Positions 8,869 to 18,203 of a stretch of DNA of 64,000 nucleotides are shown one piece after another (within the stretch, counting starts at the first letter, position 1; each line of letters begins with the position of its first letter). The translations under genes were made by a program, and so were the position numbers. The DNA comes from Stieleria neptunia. Lineage in GTDB: Bacteria; Planctomycetota; Planctomycetia; Pirellulales; Pirellulaceae. The notes beneath the pieces were generated by a model. That model had not been told where the DNA came from. It did no database searches and was given only the letters and a program-made list of their open reading frames with translations. Where the stretch lies: contig NZ_CP037423.1 of assembly GCF_007754155.1 (NCBI RefSeq), positions 8,242,938 to 8,306,937 on the forward strand, written 5' to 3'.

Positions 8869-9381
8869 CTATCCCCTGGTGAAATCTTCGAGTTTGATGT
8901 TCAGTTGAGATCGAATGGCCTGAAGCCCTGATTGGTAGCGACGCGAGGCCGTCCGCGGCGAAATCCCGGCCAGCTCGGCGATTTCGTCGAACGAAAGTTC
9001 ATTCCACAATCGCAACACCAGAATCTCTCGAATCGGACCCGGTTGACTCTTCAAGGCGCGGGTTACCAATTCGCCATCGAGTGATTCTTCGATGCTGTCA
9101 CAAAACCAATTGACGCGTTCGCCACGACTGATCTGCTCGCGTCTTTTTCGGCGTGACTGGGAACGTGACGCGTTCAAGGCATCCCGACGAACGACTTTGA
9201 ACATCCAGGCACGTGGATTGTCCGGAAACGGTGTTTGATGAAACAGTTTGAGGAATGCTTCTTGCACGACGTCCTCCGGCACGGCGCACCATTGTTGCGC
9301 CAGCAGCGTCAAACCGGGACCCAAACTGCGCACCAACGCTGAGTATTCGAATTTCGGCGCCGAGTTCCCGTCTGGCTGCAT
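8869..9381 (-). CDS. RNA polymerase sigma factor, ECF subfamily
   Basis: 170 residues from the ATG at 9381; an in-frame TTG at 9462 would add 27 residues that do not look like sigma sequence. Region 2 is seen as PEDVVQEAFLKLF and NPRAWMFKVVRRDALN (core binding and -10 recognition). Region 4 is REILVLRLWNELSFDEIAELAGISPRTASRRYQSGL, a helix-turn-helix for -35 recognition. The length is usual for the family. The gene is followed at once by a one-pass membrane protein and faces away from the inverse-autotransporter-like gene at 9774, which could be a target; that link is only positional. Confidence 0.9.
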   Translation of the reverse strand: MQPDGNSAPKFEYSALVRSLGPGLTLLAQQWCAVPEDVVQEAFLKLFHQTPFPDNPRAWMFKVVRRDALNASRSQSRRKRREQISRGERVNWFCDSIEESLDGELVTRALKSQPGPIREILVLRLWNELSFDEIAELAGISPRTASRRYQSGLQAIRSQLNIKLEDFTRG

Positions 9382-9773
9382 GGATCTGTCTGGCAGGCAA
9401 GGCTGAAGTGAAAAGGAGTCGGCTGTCGGAAAGAAGACACCGCCGGAACGGGTTTGCGTCAAAGAATTTTAAAAACCGACGATGGGCGTGGCGTGTTGAG
9501 GCAACTCCCTCATTAAGACCTCGGCGAATGGCTCAAGCGAAAAGATGAATCGCACGCGGAGAGAAACCGGGCGAGTCGCCAGGGGCCGACGCCATGCCGA
9601 ACGCCCTACCACCGAACAACTCGCCGTCAAGGATTCAGATTTCTCTGCGAGATCGGATTCAATCGTCTTGGCCGGATTCCGATATTGACCATGTGAGCAC
9701 GTTTCCCAGCGTGCGGACCATGGAGGCGACACCAAGTTATCGATTCTCATTGATTGTCAACCAGGATAGTATC

Positions 9774-12125
9774 GTGAACGAACATGGACGTCTCAAGCTT
9801 CAAACGCTTTCGTCATGGATCGGCTGCCTGATCATCAACCTGATCTGTATCGCTGCGACGTCGTCTGCGACCGATTCGTTAGGCGTTGCCCCCTATGATG
9901 ACGATGTTTACCGACCGTATGTGGCGGCAGGGGTTCGCCCGAGTGACGAAGACGTGCGGTTGCACACCGACATGTTCCTCCCGTTGTTTTGGAATGACTC
10001 CAGCCTGCTGTTCGCCGACGTGCGGGGACAGTTTGCTGATGTGGGTGGTGGAGAAGGAAATTGGGGCCTGGCGATTCGACATCTGATGGACTGTGAGTGC
10101 ATTCTGGGCGCCTATGGCTTTTATGACTTGAAACAATCCGCCAATGGCAATTGGTTTCAACAGGGGACGATCGGTGCGGAACTGTTGACGCGGCGATTTG
10201 ATTTGCGGGTCAACGGCTACCTGCCCGAAGGCGGTTCTGAAACTGCGGTTGCGCCGACGGCCGTGATTTCAAACGGCAACCTGGTGGTCCAGAACAACGA
10301 AGAGCGAGCCTATCAGGGGTTTGACGGCGAAGTCGGTGCGTTGCTATGGCGAAAGCCGCAATGGTGCGACAGCGAAATCCGAGGGTTTGCCGGCTTTTTT
10401 CATTTCGACACCGATTCGGTTAACGCGCGTTCGGTGGCCGGACCGCGTCTGCGTGCCGAATGGCGCTGCTACGATTTGCCTTGGTTGGGGCTCGATTCTC
10501 GATTGACGCTGGGCGTCCAATACCAGCATGACGACGTCCGCGGCGATCAGTCCGCTGGCGTCATCGCCGTCCGTTTGCCGCTGGGGACCGATCGCGGACG
10601 ATCGCGACGCATGTGCGTGATGCAACGCCGGATGACGGACGTCATCGTCCGCGACATCGACGTGGTCACACAAGCGACGCCGACGCCGGGCGGTCAAGAA
10701 GCGGCATTGCACGCCGAACACGACTTCGCCATCGGTTCGGTCACAGTCCTGGATGCCGAGACGGACGATGTTCCCGACGCCGTCGCAACGTCGACGACCG
10801 ACACGGTCATTCTGGATGGTTCCGCCGGTGAACTGGAACTGGGCAACTCGATCGTCGTGCAAGACGGACAGAACTTGCTGGGCGGCGGGTTTATGGTCAA
10901 GGGTGCTGACACGGGCGCCGTGGCACGTTTCGGAACCCCGATCCATCTTCGCGGCAGCGACGAGACCCAATCGGTGATCGTTATGGCAAACAACGCCCGG
11001 GTCGGCCACTTCAGCATCGAGGGCGGACTGCACGGAATTTCCAGCGACAACGGCACGGGTTACGACGATCTGGTCAACGTCCATCTGTTTGACAACGAAG
11101 TCTCCGACGCGGCCGATGATGGGTTCCGTTTCGCGGTGCTGGACGCAGACAGTTCGTTGACGGGAAACCGCGCCTTTGACAACGCCGAAGCCGGCTTCTG
11201 GATCGACGACAACAACGGAATACTTGATCGAAACACGTCACAAGACAATCGCGCAGCGGGGTTCGTGATCGCATCCAACAGCGGTACGGTCACGGCGAAT
11301 CGCGCCACGGAAAACGGCGAACAGGGCTACCTGCTGGCCTACAACGACGGCTTGATCTTCCAGAACGAAGCGATCGAGAACACGATGTCCGGTTTCGTGG
11401 TGGGCTTCAACGACGGCGACATCAGCGAGAACGAATCGACCGACAACGCTTCGTCCGGGTTCGAAGTGGAAACCAACAACGGCCTGGTCAGCGACAACGT
11501 CGCCTTCGACAATTTCCTAGACGGTTTCTGGTTCGAAGACAACTACGACACGATCCAAGACAACGTGTCCGTTTTCAACTTTGGAAACGGATTTACACTC
11601 AACGATACCGCGGGCACGATCAGCGGAAACTATGCCGGATCGAACTCGTTCAACGGTTTCGAGTTCCGCAACAATTTCGGCGATTTCGAAGACAACATGG
11701 CTGAACAGAATGGATCCAATGGGTTTGATTTCAAGCACAATGCGGGAACGATTGCGCGAAACCAAGCGATCGGCAACGACGACGACGGATACGATTTCTC
11801 CTACAACCTTGACACGTTCAGCGACAACGAAGCGATCAGCAACTGGAACGATGGCTTTCAGTTCTATAGCAACGATCACCTGATGACGGGAAACCAAGCG
11901 ATCGGAAATGCCGAAGACGGTTTCTACTTCAATCAAAACAACGGCTTGTTCGACGACAACTATGCCGAGGGTAACTTTGACGACGGGGTCGATCTGGTCG
12001 AGAACTTTGGAACGGTTTCCAACAACGAGTCCAACGACAACGCCGACCAGGGCTACACGGGGATCAACAGCGGCACGTCGTCAGGCAACGTGGGAAGCGG
12101 CAACGCGGGTGGCGATGACTTCTGA
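9774..12125 (+). CDS. Inverse autotransporter-like protein with beta-helix passenger
   Basis: About 783 residues from the GTG at 9774, chosen for the upstream AGGA and because it places a signal sequence first (LKLQTLSSWIGCLIINLICI, then ATSSA). ATGs at 9720 and 9594 are alternatives. Residues ~35-280 match the inverse autotransporter (intimin-type) beta-barrel domain: LLFADVRGQF, GNWGLAIRH, ILGAYGFYDL, GNWFQQGTIGAEL, FDLRVNGYLP. Residues ~440-780 are about fifteen 22-residue repeats of the form N-x-A-x-x-N-x-x-x-GF-x-x-x-x-N-x-G, a right-handed parallel beta-helix pattern. The barrel would sit in the outer membrane and export the helix. Intimins usually carry Ig-like passengers; this one does not. 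Ligand unknown. Confidence 0.85.
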   Translation: MNEHGRLKLQTLSSWIGCLIINLICIAATSSATDSLGVAPYDDDVYRPYVAAGVRPSDEDVRLHTDMFLPLFWNDSSLLFADVRGQFADVGGGEGNWGLAIRHLMDCECILGAYGFYDLKQSANGNWFQQGTIGAELLTRRFDLRVNGYLPEGGSETAVAPTAVISNGNLVVQNNEERAYQGFDGEVGALLWRKPQWCDSEIRGFAGFFHFDTDSVNARSVAGPRLRAEWRCYDLPWLGLDSRLTLGVQYQHDDVRGDQSAGVIAVRLPLGTDRGRSRRMCVMQRRMTDVIVRDIDVVTQATPTPGGQEAALHAEHDFAIGSVTVLDAETDDVPDAVATSTTDTVILDGSAGELELGNSIVVQDGQNLLGGGFMVKGADTGAVARFGTPIHLRGSDETQSVIVMANNARVGHFSIEGGLHGISSDNGTGYDDLVNVHLFDNEVSDAADDGFRFAVLDADSSLTGNRAFDNAEAGFWIDDNNGILDRNTSQDNRAAGFVIASNSGTVTANRATENGEQGYLLAYNDGLIFQNEAIENTMSGFVVGFNDGDISENESTDNASSGFEVETNNGLVSDNVAFDNFLDGFWFEDNYDTIQDNVSVFNFGNGFTLNDTAGTISGNYAGSNSFNGFEFRNNFGDFEDNMAEQNGSNGFDFKHNAGTIARNQAIGNDDDGYDFSYNLDTFSDNEAISNWNDGFQFYSNDHLMTGNQAIGNAEDGFYFNQNNGLFDDNYAEGNFDDGVDLVENFGTVSNNESNDNADQGYTGINSGTSSGNVGSGNAGGDDF
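11094..12100 (+). repeat. Coding tandem repeat, about fifteen 66 bp (22-residue) units
   Basis: The units align without gaps at the protein level over most of the array (for example units starting NRAFDNAEAGF, NTSQDNRAAGF, NEAIENTMSGF, NYAGSNSFNGF, NQAIGNAEDGF). The conserved positions are Asn 1, Asn 6, Gly 10, an aromatic at 11 and Asn 16, as in Asn-ladder beta-helices. The DNA units are diverged, so the array is old and under selection on protein shape. Confidence 0.8.
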
Positions 12126-12160
12126 TCGCCGCGGGGCGTTTGCGGGCTGGGGACCGTCGT

Positions 12161-12228
12161 AGCGGAACGGCGCGAGCCGTCCGGTTGCATCGAGAAAGAC
12201 CGGAGGGCTTGCGTCCTGCCGCTAAACA
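12161..12228. repeat. Family A palindromic repeat (partial copy)
   Basis: AGCGGAACGGCGCGAGCCGT and its inverted partner GGAGGGCTTGCGTCCTGCCG face each other across about 20 bp. It carries the core palindrome of the elements at 4420 and 25788 but not their outer ends. It lies between two convergent genes. Confidence 0.6.
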
Positions 12229-12305
12229 ATCAGCGGATATTAGATGGTTCGTCAAGGCTGAAATGACAGGCTGGAAGCCTATCCCACTCGTTTTCAGCTC
12301 GCTGT

Positions 12306-14708
12306 TCAATACGTCAATTCCGCACCGGTATAGAATCCGATGCCGGGGCGAAACACTCCCAAGCCCGACCGATAGTCGAGGTGTTCGCGGTAGAATTTGT
12401 CGGTCACGTTTTCGATCCCGCTGGTGACCAGCAGAGCCCCGAAACGTCGATAGGTGCGGATGTTGTAAACGGTGAATCCCGGGGTCGCGACTTCTTCCAA
12501 CGTCGCCGCCACTTGGTCTTGATTGTCGACCACTCGGGCGAACAGTTCCACACCCCAGCGTCGCTGAGGGGACGGGTCTTGGATCAACACTCCCAATCGG
12601 CCTTCCAAGGGGGCGATGCCGGGCAACGGTTCCGCATCGACGGTATCGTTGGCACTACGGGAATCGAAGGCGGACAACCGGGCGGGGTCGAGACGACTGC
12701 GATCGCGGCCTTCCAAATAGGTGACGATCCCGAACACCGAGAACATCTGGGTCAGGTCGGTTTGCCCATAGGCCTCCATGCCCCACAACGTTGCCAAATC
12801 GGTGTTGACGAAACGGGCCCCGGTCTGGAACCCGTCGGTGGTTCCGGCCGGGTCAAGCAGGTCGTAGGTGATGTAATCTTCGATGTACGCATGATGGACA
12901 TGGGCACCGAGTTGAACGGATTCTTGTTGGTACTGAATGCCTAAGTCGTATTGGTACAACCGTTCGGGGTCCAAGTCGGGGTCACCGTCCAGGAACGTCA
13001 AGCCGCGTTGCAGGGAACCGATGTAGGTGTATTCGGAGTACATTTCCGTCAGCGTCGGCTGCCGCATGGCGAACCCCACACCTGCGTTGGCGGTCCATCC
13101 GCGTCCGAGTTGCCGTGTGGCGGTTAAGAAAGCCGCGCCGAGAAAGAAGTCCTTGTCGAGCGTCGTGTCTTCGAGTTCGCTCAAGGGATCCTCGACACCG
13201 ACGACCGTGTCTCGCGAATCGGTGAAGACACCATCCAGGCGAACGCCCCCGGTCACCAAGACGTCCTCGGTGACTTGGGACAGGTTCTCCAGATAGAGTC
13301 CGATGTCCAGCGAATCACTGCGTGGGATCGGGTAGTTGTTGTCGTTGGTGTCCGGGTCGTAGACGTCAAATTCGTTGAGTTCCTGGTTCAAATAGATCAG
13401 GTCGGTTCCCAACGCGATCTGGCCCGAATTCGTGTCAAAGGTGGATTCCAGCCGATAGCCGCCCGACAACGCGTCGCCATCGGTCACGGTCAGTCCGTCG
13501 TCGGCGCCGAAGGAAGACGGATAAAACGTCTGTCGCAGCAAGGGGATTTGGCGATGCTTTGCGGGACGACGGGTGTCGCCTTCGAATCGCGTCCGGTTGT
13601 ACCAGACCTCGGCGGTGAATCGATCGGCAAAGTGGGGCATGTCGTTGGTGTACGTGACCTCGTAGCCGTCGGTGACCAAGAAGTTCAGGTCGGTGACCAA
13701 TCCGGGAAACTCGACATCGGTTTGATCGAGCCGTAACAGGTTCAGCTCAAGTTTCTGGTGATCGGTCAAGTCAAAACCGAACGCCACGAACAGGTCACGC
13801 GACTTGTAGCTGGCGGGGATGAAGAAGTCGTCTTGGCCGGTTTCGTAGTCGTTGCCGGTCCGATGGCCGTAGCTGATATGGAATCCGTAGTCTTCGTTGC
13901 CGCCCCAGTACGACTGGCGGCCATAAAGTTGTTCGCCGTTGGTGTTGTACGTCACACTGGTTGATCCGTGTCCCTCGTACCCCTGTTCGAAACGAGGTGA
14001 TTGAAGAAATTCCAAGTCGACGAAGCGAAAGCCCGGCCCGTAGCGACTGGCGTACGGCCCTTTGATCAGAACGACGTCTTGGACCAGCCGCGAGTCGATC
14101 TTGCTCATCATCGTGTCCAGGTCCATCCGAGCGGGCGCCCAATAGGAGCCCGAGGCGAGCACCTGGCCGACGCGTTGACCGCGAACCCGTGTGTCGGTGA
14201 TGATCGGAGTTCGGTTTTGCACGGAGATCCCATGCGCGGATTTGGAGCGTCGTAGCAAGTCACCCAAGTCGGACGTGCGACGCCCCAACGCTTCGGCACG
14301 CAAGACGGCATCGGAGGCGGGCGAGTTGGCCAACACCTCTCGAGAAGGCGGCAGATCGTCCACTTGATTGACCGCGCCGAACAGTTTGCCGAGTCGCGCG
14401 TCGGCCGCCAAATCCGTCGTGTTGCCGCTTGGTTTCGCATCGGCGTTTGCGGCCCCTCGTCCCGGGGCGATCGGCTGTTGAAGCGATTCCTTCAACGCCT
14501 CCGCTTCGTCTGGCTGCGAAACGTCCTGTGACGCCCCGTCGGGTTCGGGAAAGGTCTGTCCGGACGCTTGTTGGTCCGCGAGCGGGCCGACGAATGCCGC
14601 CATCAGGAACAACGCAGATGACATCGCCAGCGGTCGTGCCGTGATCGGTTTTCGTCGATCGAAGCGAGAGAGAATTCTTGAGGTTCGACGCATCCGTGAT
14701 CGCAGCAT
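12306..14708 (-). CDS. TonB-dependent outer membrane receptor
   Basis: 800 residues. The N-terminal signal region (ITARPLAMSSALFLMAAFVGPLADQQASG) is followed by a low-complexity linker. A plug domain spans ~130-260 (ISVQNRTPIITDTRVRGQRV, DVVLIKGPYASRYGPGF; the V-x-x-IKGP motif is typical). A long beta-barrel follows, full of alternating aromatic strands, and the chain ends GIGFYTGAELTY with the C-terminal aromatic residue needed for outer-membrane insertion. Such receptors import chelated metals, vitamins or glycans with TonB/ExbBD energy. No TonB, ExbB or substrate-binding partner is encoded nearby, so the substrate cannot be inferred. The first residues before the signal (MLRSRMRRTSRILSRF) are basic and could be untranslated. 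Confidence 0.9.
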   Translation of the reverse strand: MLRSRMRRTSRILSRFDRRKPITARPLAMSSALFLMAAFVGPLADQQASGQTFPEPDGASQDVSQPDEAEALKESLQQPIAPGRGAANADAKPSGNTTDLAADARLGKLFGAVNQVDDLPPSREVLANSPASDAVLRAEALGRRTSDLGDLLRRSKSAHGISVQNRTPIITDTRVRGQRVGQVLASGSYWAPARMDLDTMMSKIDSRLVQDVVLIKGPYASRYGPGFRFVDLEFLQSPRFEQGYEGHGSTSVTYNTNGEQLYGRQSYWGGNEDYGFHISYGHRTGNDYETGQDDFFIPASYKSRDLFVAFGFDLTDHQKLELNLLRLDQTDVEFPGLVTDLNFLVTDGYEVTYTNDMPHFADRFTAEVWYNRTRFEGDTRRPAKHRQIPLLRQTFYPSSFGADDGLTVTDGDALSGGYRLESTFDTNSGQIALGTDLIYLNQELNEFDVYDPDTNDNNYPIPRSDSLDIGLYLENLSQVTEDVLVTGGVRLDGVFTDSRDTVVGVEDPLSELEDTTLDKDFFLGAAFLTATRQLGRGWTANAGVGFAMRQPTLTEMYSEYTYIGSLQRGLTFLDGDPDLDPERLYQYDLGIQYQQESVQLGAHVHHAYIEDYITYDLLDPAGTTDGFQTGARFVNTDLATLWGMEAYGQTDLTQMFSVFGIVTYLEGRDRSRLDPARLSAFDSRSANDTVDAEPLPGIAPLEGRLGVLIQDPSPQRRWGVELFARVVDNQDQVAATLEEVATPGFTVYNIRTYRRFGALLVTSGIENVTDKFYREHLDYRSGLGVFRPGIGFYTGAELTY

Positions 14709-14914
14709 CCTTGCTCGCGGTACTCACCATCCCTGTTTCGTGCACAGTCTTATGCAGATGTCGAAAAGACGACAGGGTCGGGTTGATGAAAGTTGTTTCG
14801 AACCGGCAGATTTGACGCAAACCGACTCGCGCAACGGAGAGGGTTTGCGGACAGGCCCAGTGGGCAGGGCTGGGGGCGAGTTGGAAGTGGTGGGACGACA
14901 GCGTTGCTGTCGGG

Positions 14915-14971
14915 ATCGCAAGCTGGAAGCTTACGCCACTTCGAGGGTCGCAAGCTGGAAGCTTAGGCCAC
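14915..14971. repeat. Family B repeat, two direct copies
   Basis: Two copies of GCAAGCTGGAAGCTTA followed by CGCCAC or GGCCAC, at about 14917-14940 and 14949-14971. The second copy touches the TAG stop of the HD-GYP gene on the minus strand. Confidence 0.65.
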
Positions 14972-16218
14972 TAGGAGTGTTGCTGTAGATTCGGCAGGCT
15001 GAGCAGGGTGTCGACGACGTCAGCGGCCCACTGGATGCCTCGTCCTTCGCGAAAGATCTTCACCACTTTTTCGATTTCCATGCCGGGTCGGTAAGGCCGA
15101 TCGCTGGACATCGCGTCGAAGGCGTCGGCAACGGCCACGATTTGGGCGTCACGCGGGATGTCGTTCCCGGCGAGTCCGTCGGGGTAGCCCGATCCGTCCC
15201 AAGACTCGTGGTGGTGTCGCACCGCCGGCAAGATTGGACGGAATTGTTCGATCCCTTTCAAGATGTCATAGCCCAACACGGGATGCCGTTTGATCTGTTC
15301 AAACTCTTCGTCGGTCAACCGCGTGGGCTTGCGCAACACCGAATCGTCGACTCCGATCTTTCCGATGTCGTGCAGGATGCCGCCCATCCGGATGTTCGCC
15401 AGGGCATGGTCGTCATAACCGAGGCGTGCGGCGAGTTGGAACGAGAGTTCTGCGACGCGATTGCTGTGTCCACAGGTGTAGGCGTCTTTCGCATCCAACG
15501 CCGAAGCGAGGGATTGAATCATGCTTTCGAACATGCCCTGCATCTGCTGGTACTGCTGTTGGTTCAGCAGATGGACGGCGAGCATGGTCGATGTCGACGA
15601 CATCATGTCGGCTTCGATCGTTCCGAATTCGGGCTGGTCCACCGTACGAATCGCAACCATTTGCCCCAACGAAGTCGTTCCGCGATGAATCGGAACCACG
15701 ACGGCGCGCAGACGGTTTCCGTTGCCCAGTTGCAAATCGTTGACCAGCGCGACGCCCTCCGAATCACCGGTGCGTTGCTTGGATTTCGCCCGCGTGGCCT
15801 GCACGATGGCGACCAGTTCGCTGTCGGCGATCGGGTGTCCGACGATTTCGAAAATCTCATCGGAATAACGCAGCGGCAGCATCGCCGATCGATCCGTGGT
15901 GCTTTCCTCCGGCCCCGCCCCTGGGAACAGATGGATCGCGAGAATCGACGAGGCGATGCAGGGCGCCAGTTCATCCAACAGCGAACGTGCGACTTGATTC
16001 GATTGCTCGGTCAGCGTCAAACTGCTGGCCAGGCGTTGAGTCAAACCATGGATCAGGGTCAATTCTTCGAACCGGGCCGCCAACGCATCGGCCAGTTGAT
16101 CGACTTCCGACGCCAGGACGTTGGGGCTGGCATCCGGGCCGGTTGAAACCGCTGATGGATCACCGCAAAACGTGATCGACGGCGTGGGGTCGGTCGATGG
16201 CGACGGTTGCGAAAACAT
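14971..16218 (-). CDS. HD-GYP domain phosphodiesterase with N-terminal GAF-like region
   Basis: 415 residues. The C-terminal half is a clear HD-GYP domain: HSNRVAEL at 251, the HD pair in ILHDIGKIGV (His283, Asp284, Lys287), RHP at 311-313, HHHESWDGSGYPDGL (the HHE-x-x-DG-x-GYP signature, ~335-349) and VADAFDAMSSDRPYR. These residues bind the metal pair that hydrolyses cyclic di-GMP in family members. Residues ~45-220 fit a GAF-type sensor. No transmembrane segment is present, so it should be cytoplasmic. All catalytic positions look intact. No GGDEF partner lies nearby. Confidence 0.92.
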   Translation of the reverse strand: MFSQPSPSTDPTPSITFCGDPSAVSTGPDASPNVLASEVDQLADALAARFEELTLIHGLTQRLASSLTLTEQSNQVARSLLDELAPCIASSILAIHLFPGAGPEESTTDRSAMLPLRYSDEIFEIVGHPIADSELVAIVQATRAKSKQRTGDSEGVALVNDLQLGNGNRLRAVVVPIHRGTTSLGQMVAIRTVDQPEFGTIEADMMSSTSTMLAVHLLNQQQYQQMQGMFESMIQSLASALDAKDAYTCGHSNRVAELSFQLAARLGYDDHALANIRMGGILHDIGKIGVDDSVLRKPTRLTDEEFEQIKRHPVLGYDILKGIEQFRPILPAVRHHHESWDGSGYPDGLAGNDIPRDAQIVAVADAFDAMSSDRPYRPGMEIEKVVKIFREGRGIQWAADVVDTLLSLPNLQQHS

Positions 16219-16413
16219 AGCGACACCGCGAACGGAGCTCGGGGGGCAGAGGGGTCGACGCGGCCGGCGGGAAGCAGATTCCCGACCACCCCGACGACAT
16301 GACTCTGAACGCTATGAGCGCATCGGCACGTCGGTCACCGTTCCCGCGATGCGTACCGAGAATCCCCCTGTCAGGCCGTCTGATTTTGCGACCTGAACGC
16401 ATTAGGACGACGG

Positions 16414-17997
16414 TCAATTTCCAAATGGATCACCGCCGAAGGGGTCGTTTCCGGCGTCGGCGGGTGCCCCAAACGGGTCGGCCATTTCGGCACCACCGGC
16501 ATTCCCCGCGCCGAAGGGGTCGGCCGCGCCGGCTCCGAAGGGGTCGCCCCCGGCGCCGAAGGGATCGGTTGCCGGAACGACCGGTGCCGCGGCTTCGGGT
16601 GCGTCGGTCCCTTCCTCGGCGTCCTCTGGATCACCGCTATCGGTGGCGCGTCGGATGGTCGGGCTGTTCGCGCCGGTCGCTCGCAGGCACTGTACCGTCC
16701 CGATGGAATTGACCAGGTACAACCGATCGGTGCTGCGATTGACGAGCAACTTGATCGGCTTGAGCGAGTTGTCGACGTCGACGATTTTGCCGGCTTCCAA
16801 ATCGATGGCGGCAAAGCTCTGGCTGAGAAGTCGGACGAAGAGCAAGTTGCCAAACCCGCCAATGATTTCGTCGACATTCGGGATCGCCCGATCCCAAACC
16901 CCCAAGCCGGTCTGTTCGTCGATGGCGAAGAGATTGCCGTAAGCGGAAGGCAAAAGCACGAGTCCGTTGACCAAAAATGGAGCCTTGTAGAAGGGTTCAC
17001 CGTAAGGTTGGCTCCACAACACACGCCCGGTTCGCGTCGCACGCACCCCGTAGACCTGCCCCGATTCGCTGCCGAAGAAAAATCGATCGCCGTCGGCCGA
17101 GGCGATGCGTCCGCTGACGATTCCGTCGGTGTTCAGACGGAACAGGACCGACGGTTCGCCGGAAAGCTCCATCACGTAGACGAATCCCCGATCGGTCGCC
17201 CATGCAATTTTCGATGACGTCGGCGATTTGGTCGGCGGCTCGAGCGCCAACCCGGAAACGATTTCCATGAACGGGTCCCGGGTGATGTCCCGCAGCGGGT
17301 AGCCTTCGACGCCGTTGCGGATGGTCGGCACCAAGGAAAAGTCGCCGGCATGGATCGCGCCGTAAAGCGGCATGCTGGTGGTCCGCACGGTGGTGATCGG
17401 TTCGCCGTTGGTGGCGTCGATCTTGATCAGATTGCCGCCGTTGGTGATCGTGACGAATGCGTCGTCGATTCCCATCCGTCCAAAGTTCAGCTGAGCGTCG
17501 CCGACCTGGGTCATCCAAATCGGGGTCCCGGTTTCGGCGTCGCGGCATTCCAGCGTCCCGTTGTTGGCCGCGGTGTAAAGCTTGATGCGCGGTACCGTTT
17601 TGGACGTGACCGACAGATCCGGGTACCGACGCTCCATCATCCTCACTTCGCGTCGGGCCAGTCGTTCGGCTTCCTCTTTACCGATCGGCATTCCATCGGA
17701 ACCGATTTGATCGGTCGGAATTTGAAACAGAACCGTCGGCTCCTGGCCCTCGGTCGCCTTGGTGACCACCTCGACAAACTCTTGCGGGTCGGCTTCGTGG
17801 ACGATGATCTGTTGATCGACGATGGACCCGGCACCGGCGGGAACTCGCATTTGCCGCCGCCAGACCTCTTCCAATCCCAATCGAACCGCGGTCCGGGGCG
17901 ACATCAATTCCTCGGCGTTGCACTCGACCGGCGCGCCGATCGGAGGCGCAAAGGCGAACAAGACCATTACTGAAAGAATGGTGTTTCGTTTCATCAT
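16414..17997 (-). CDS. Secreted PQQ-like beta-propeller protein with DPFG-repeat tail
   Basis: About 527 residues from the ATG at 17997 (an ATG at 17994 is equally possible). The signal peptide is NTILSVMVLFAFAPPIGAPVECNAEE. Residues ~150-450 have PQQ-like propeller strands: LYTAANNGTLECRDAETGTPIW, AWATDRGFVYVMEL, FFGSESGQVYGVRA and GNLFAIDEQTGLGVW. The last ~65 residues are a disordered tail with seven DPFG motifs (DPFGAGGDPFGAGAADPFG and on), ending GGDPFGN. Propellers of this kind scaffold envelope complexes or bind ligands; the role here is unknown. It probably acts in the periplasm or in the large planctomycete envelope compartment. Confidence 0.82.
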   Translation of the reverse strand: MMKRNTILSVMVLFAFAPPIGAPVECNAEELMSPRTAVRLGLEEVWRRQMRVPAGAGSIVDQQIIVHEADPQEFVEVVTKATEGQEPTVLFQIPTDQIGSDGMPIGKEEAERLARREVRMMERRYPDLSVTSKTVPRIKLYTAANNGTLECRDAETGTPIWMTQVGDAQLNFGRMGIDDAFVTITNGGNLIKIDATNGEPITTVRTTSMPLYGAIHAGDFSLVPTIRNGVEGYPLRDITRDPFMEIVSGLALEPPTKSPTSSKIAWATDRGFVYVMELSGEPSVLFRLNTDGIVSGRIASADGDRFFFGSESGQVYGVRATRTGRVLWSQPYGEPFYKAPFLVNGLVLLPSAYGNLFAIDEQTGLGVWDRAIPNVDEIIGGFGNLLFVRLLSQSFAAIDLEAGKIVDVDNSLKPIKLLVNRSTDRLYLVNSIGTVQCLRATGANSPTIRRATDSGDPEDAEEGTDAPEAAAPVVPATDPFGAGGDPFGAGAADPFGAGNAGGAEMADPFGAPADAGNDPFGGDPFGN

Positions 17998-18203
17998 TAA
18001 CAATGGAAGAAGAGGGTGGATCGGCTTTCAAAGCGTCGGCGATACCCGCCAAAACGGCTCTGCAGAGGGGTCGCCCGACGACGGTCGTGGCGCTCCCGTG
18101 CCTAAATTCTAGTCGATTCGTAACGCTTGGCCATCGAAAGCTTGCCTTTTGCACCGCGTTCTCCGGCCGCCGGAGCGATTCTGATGCCCGGCGAGGCGTT
18201 TTT

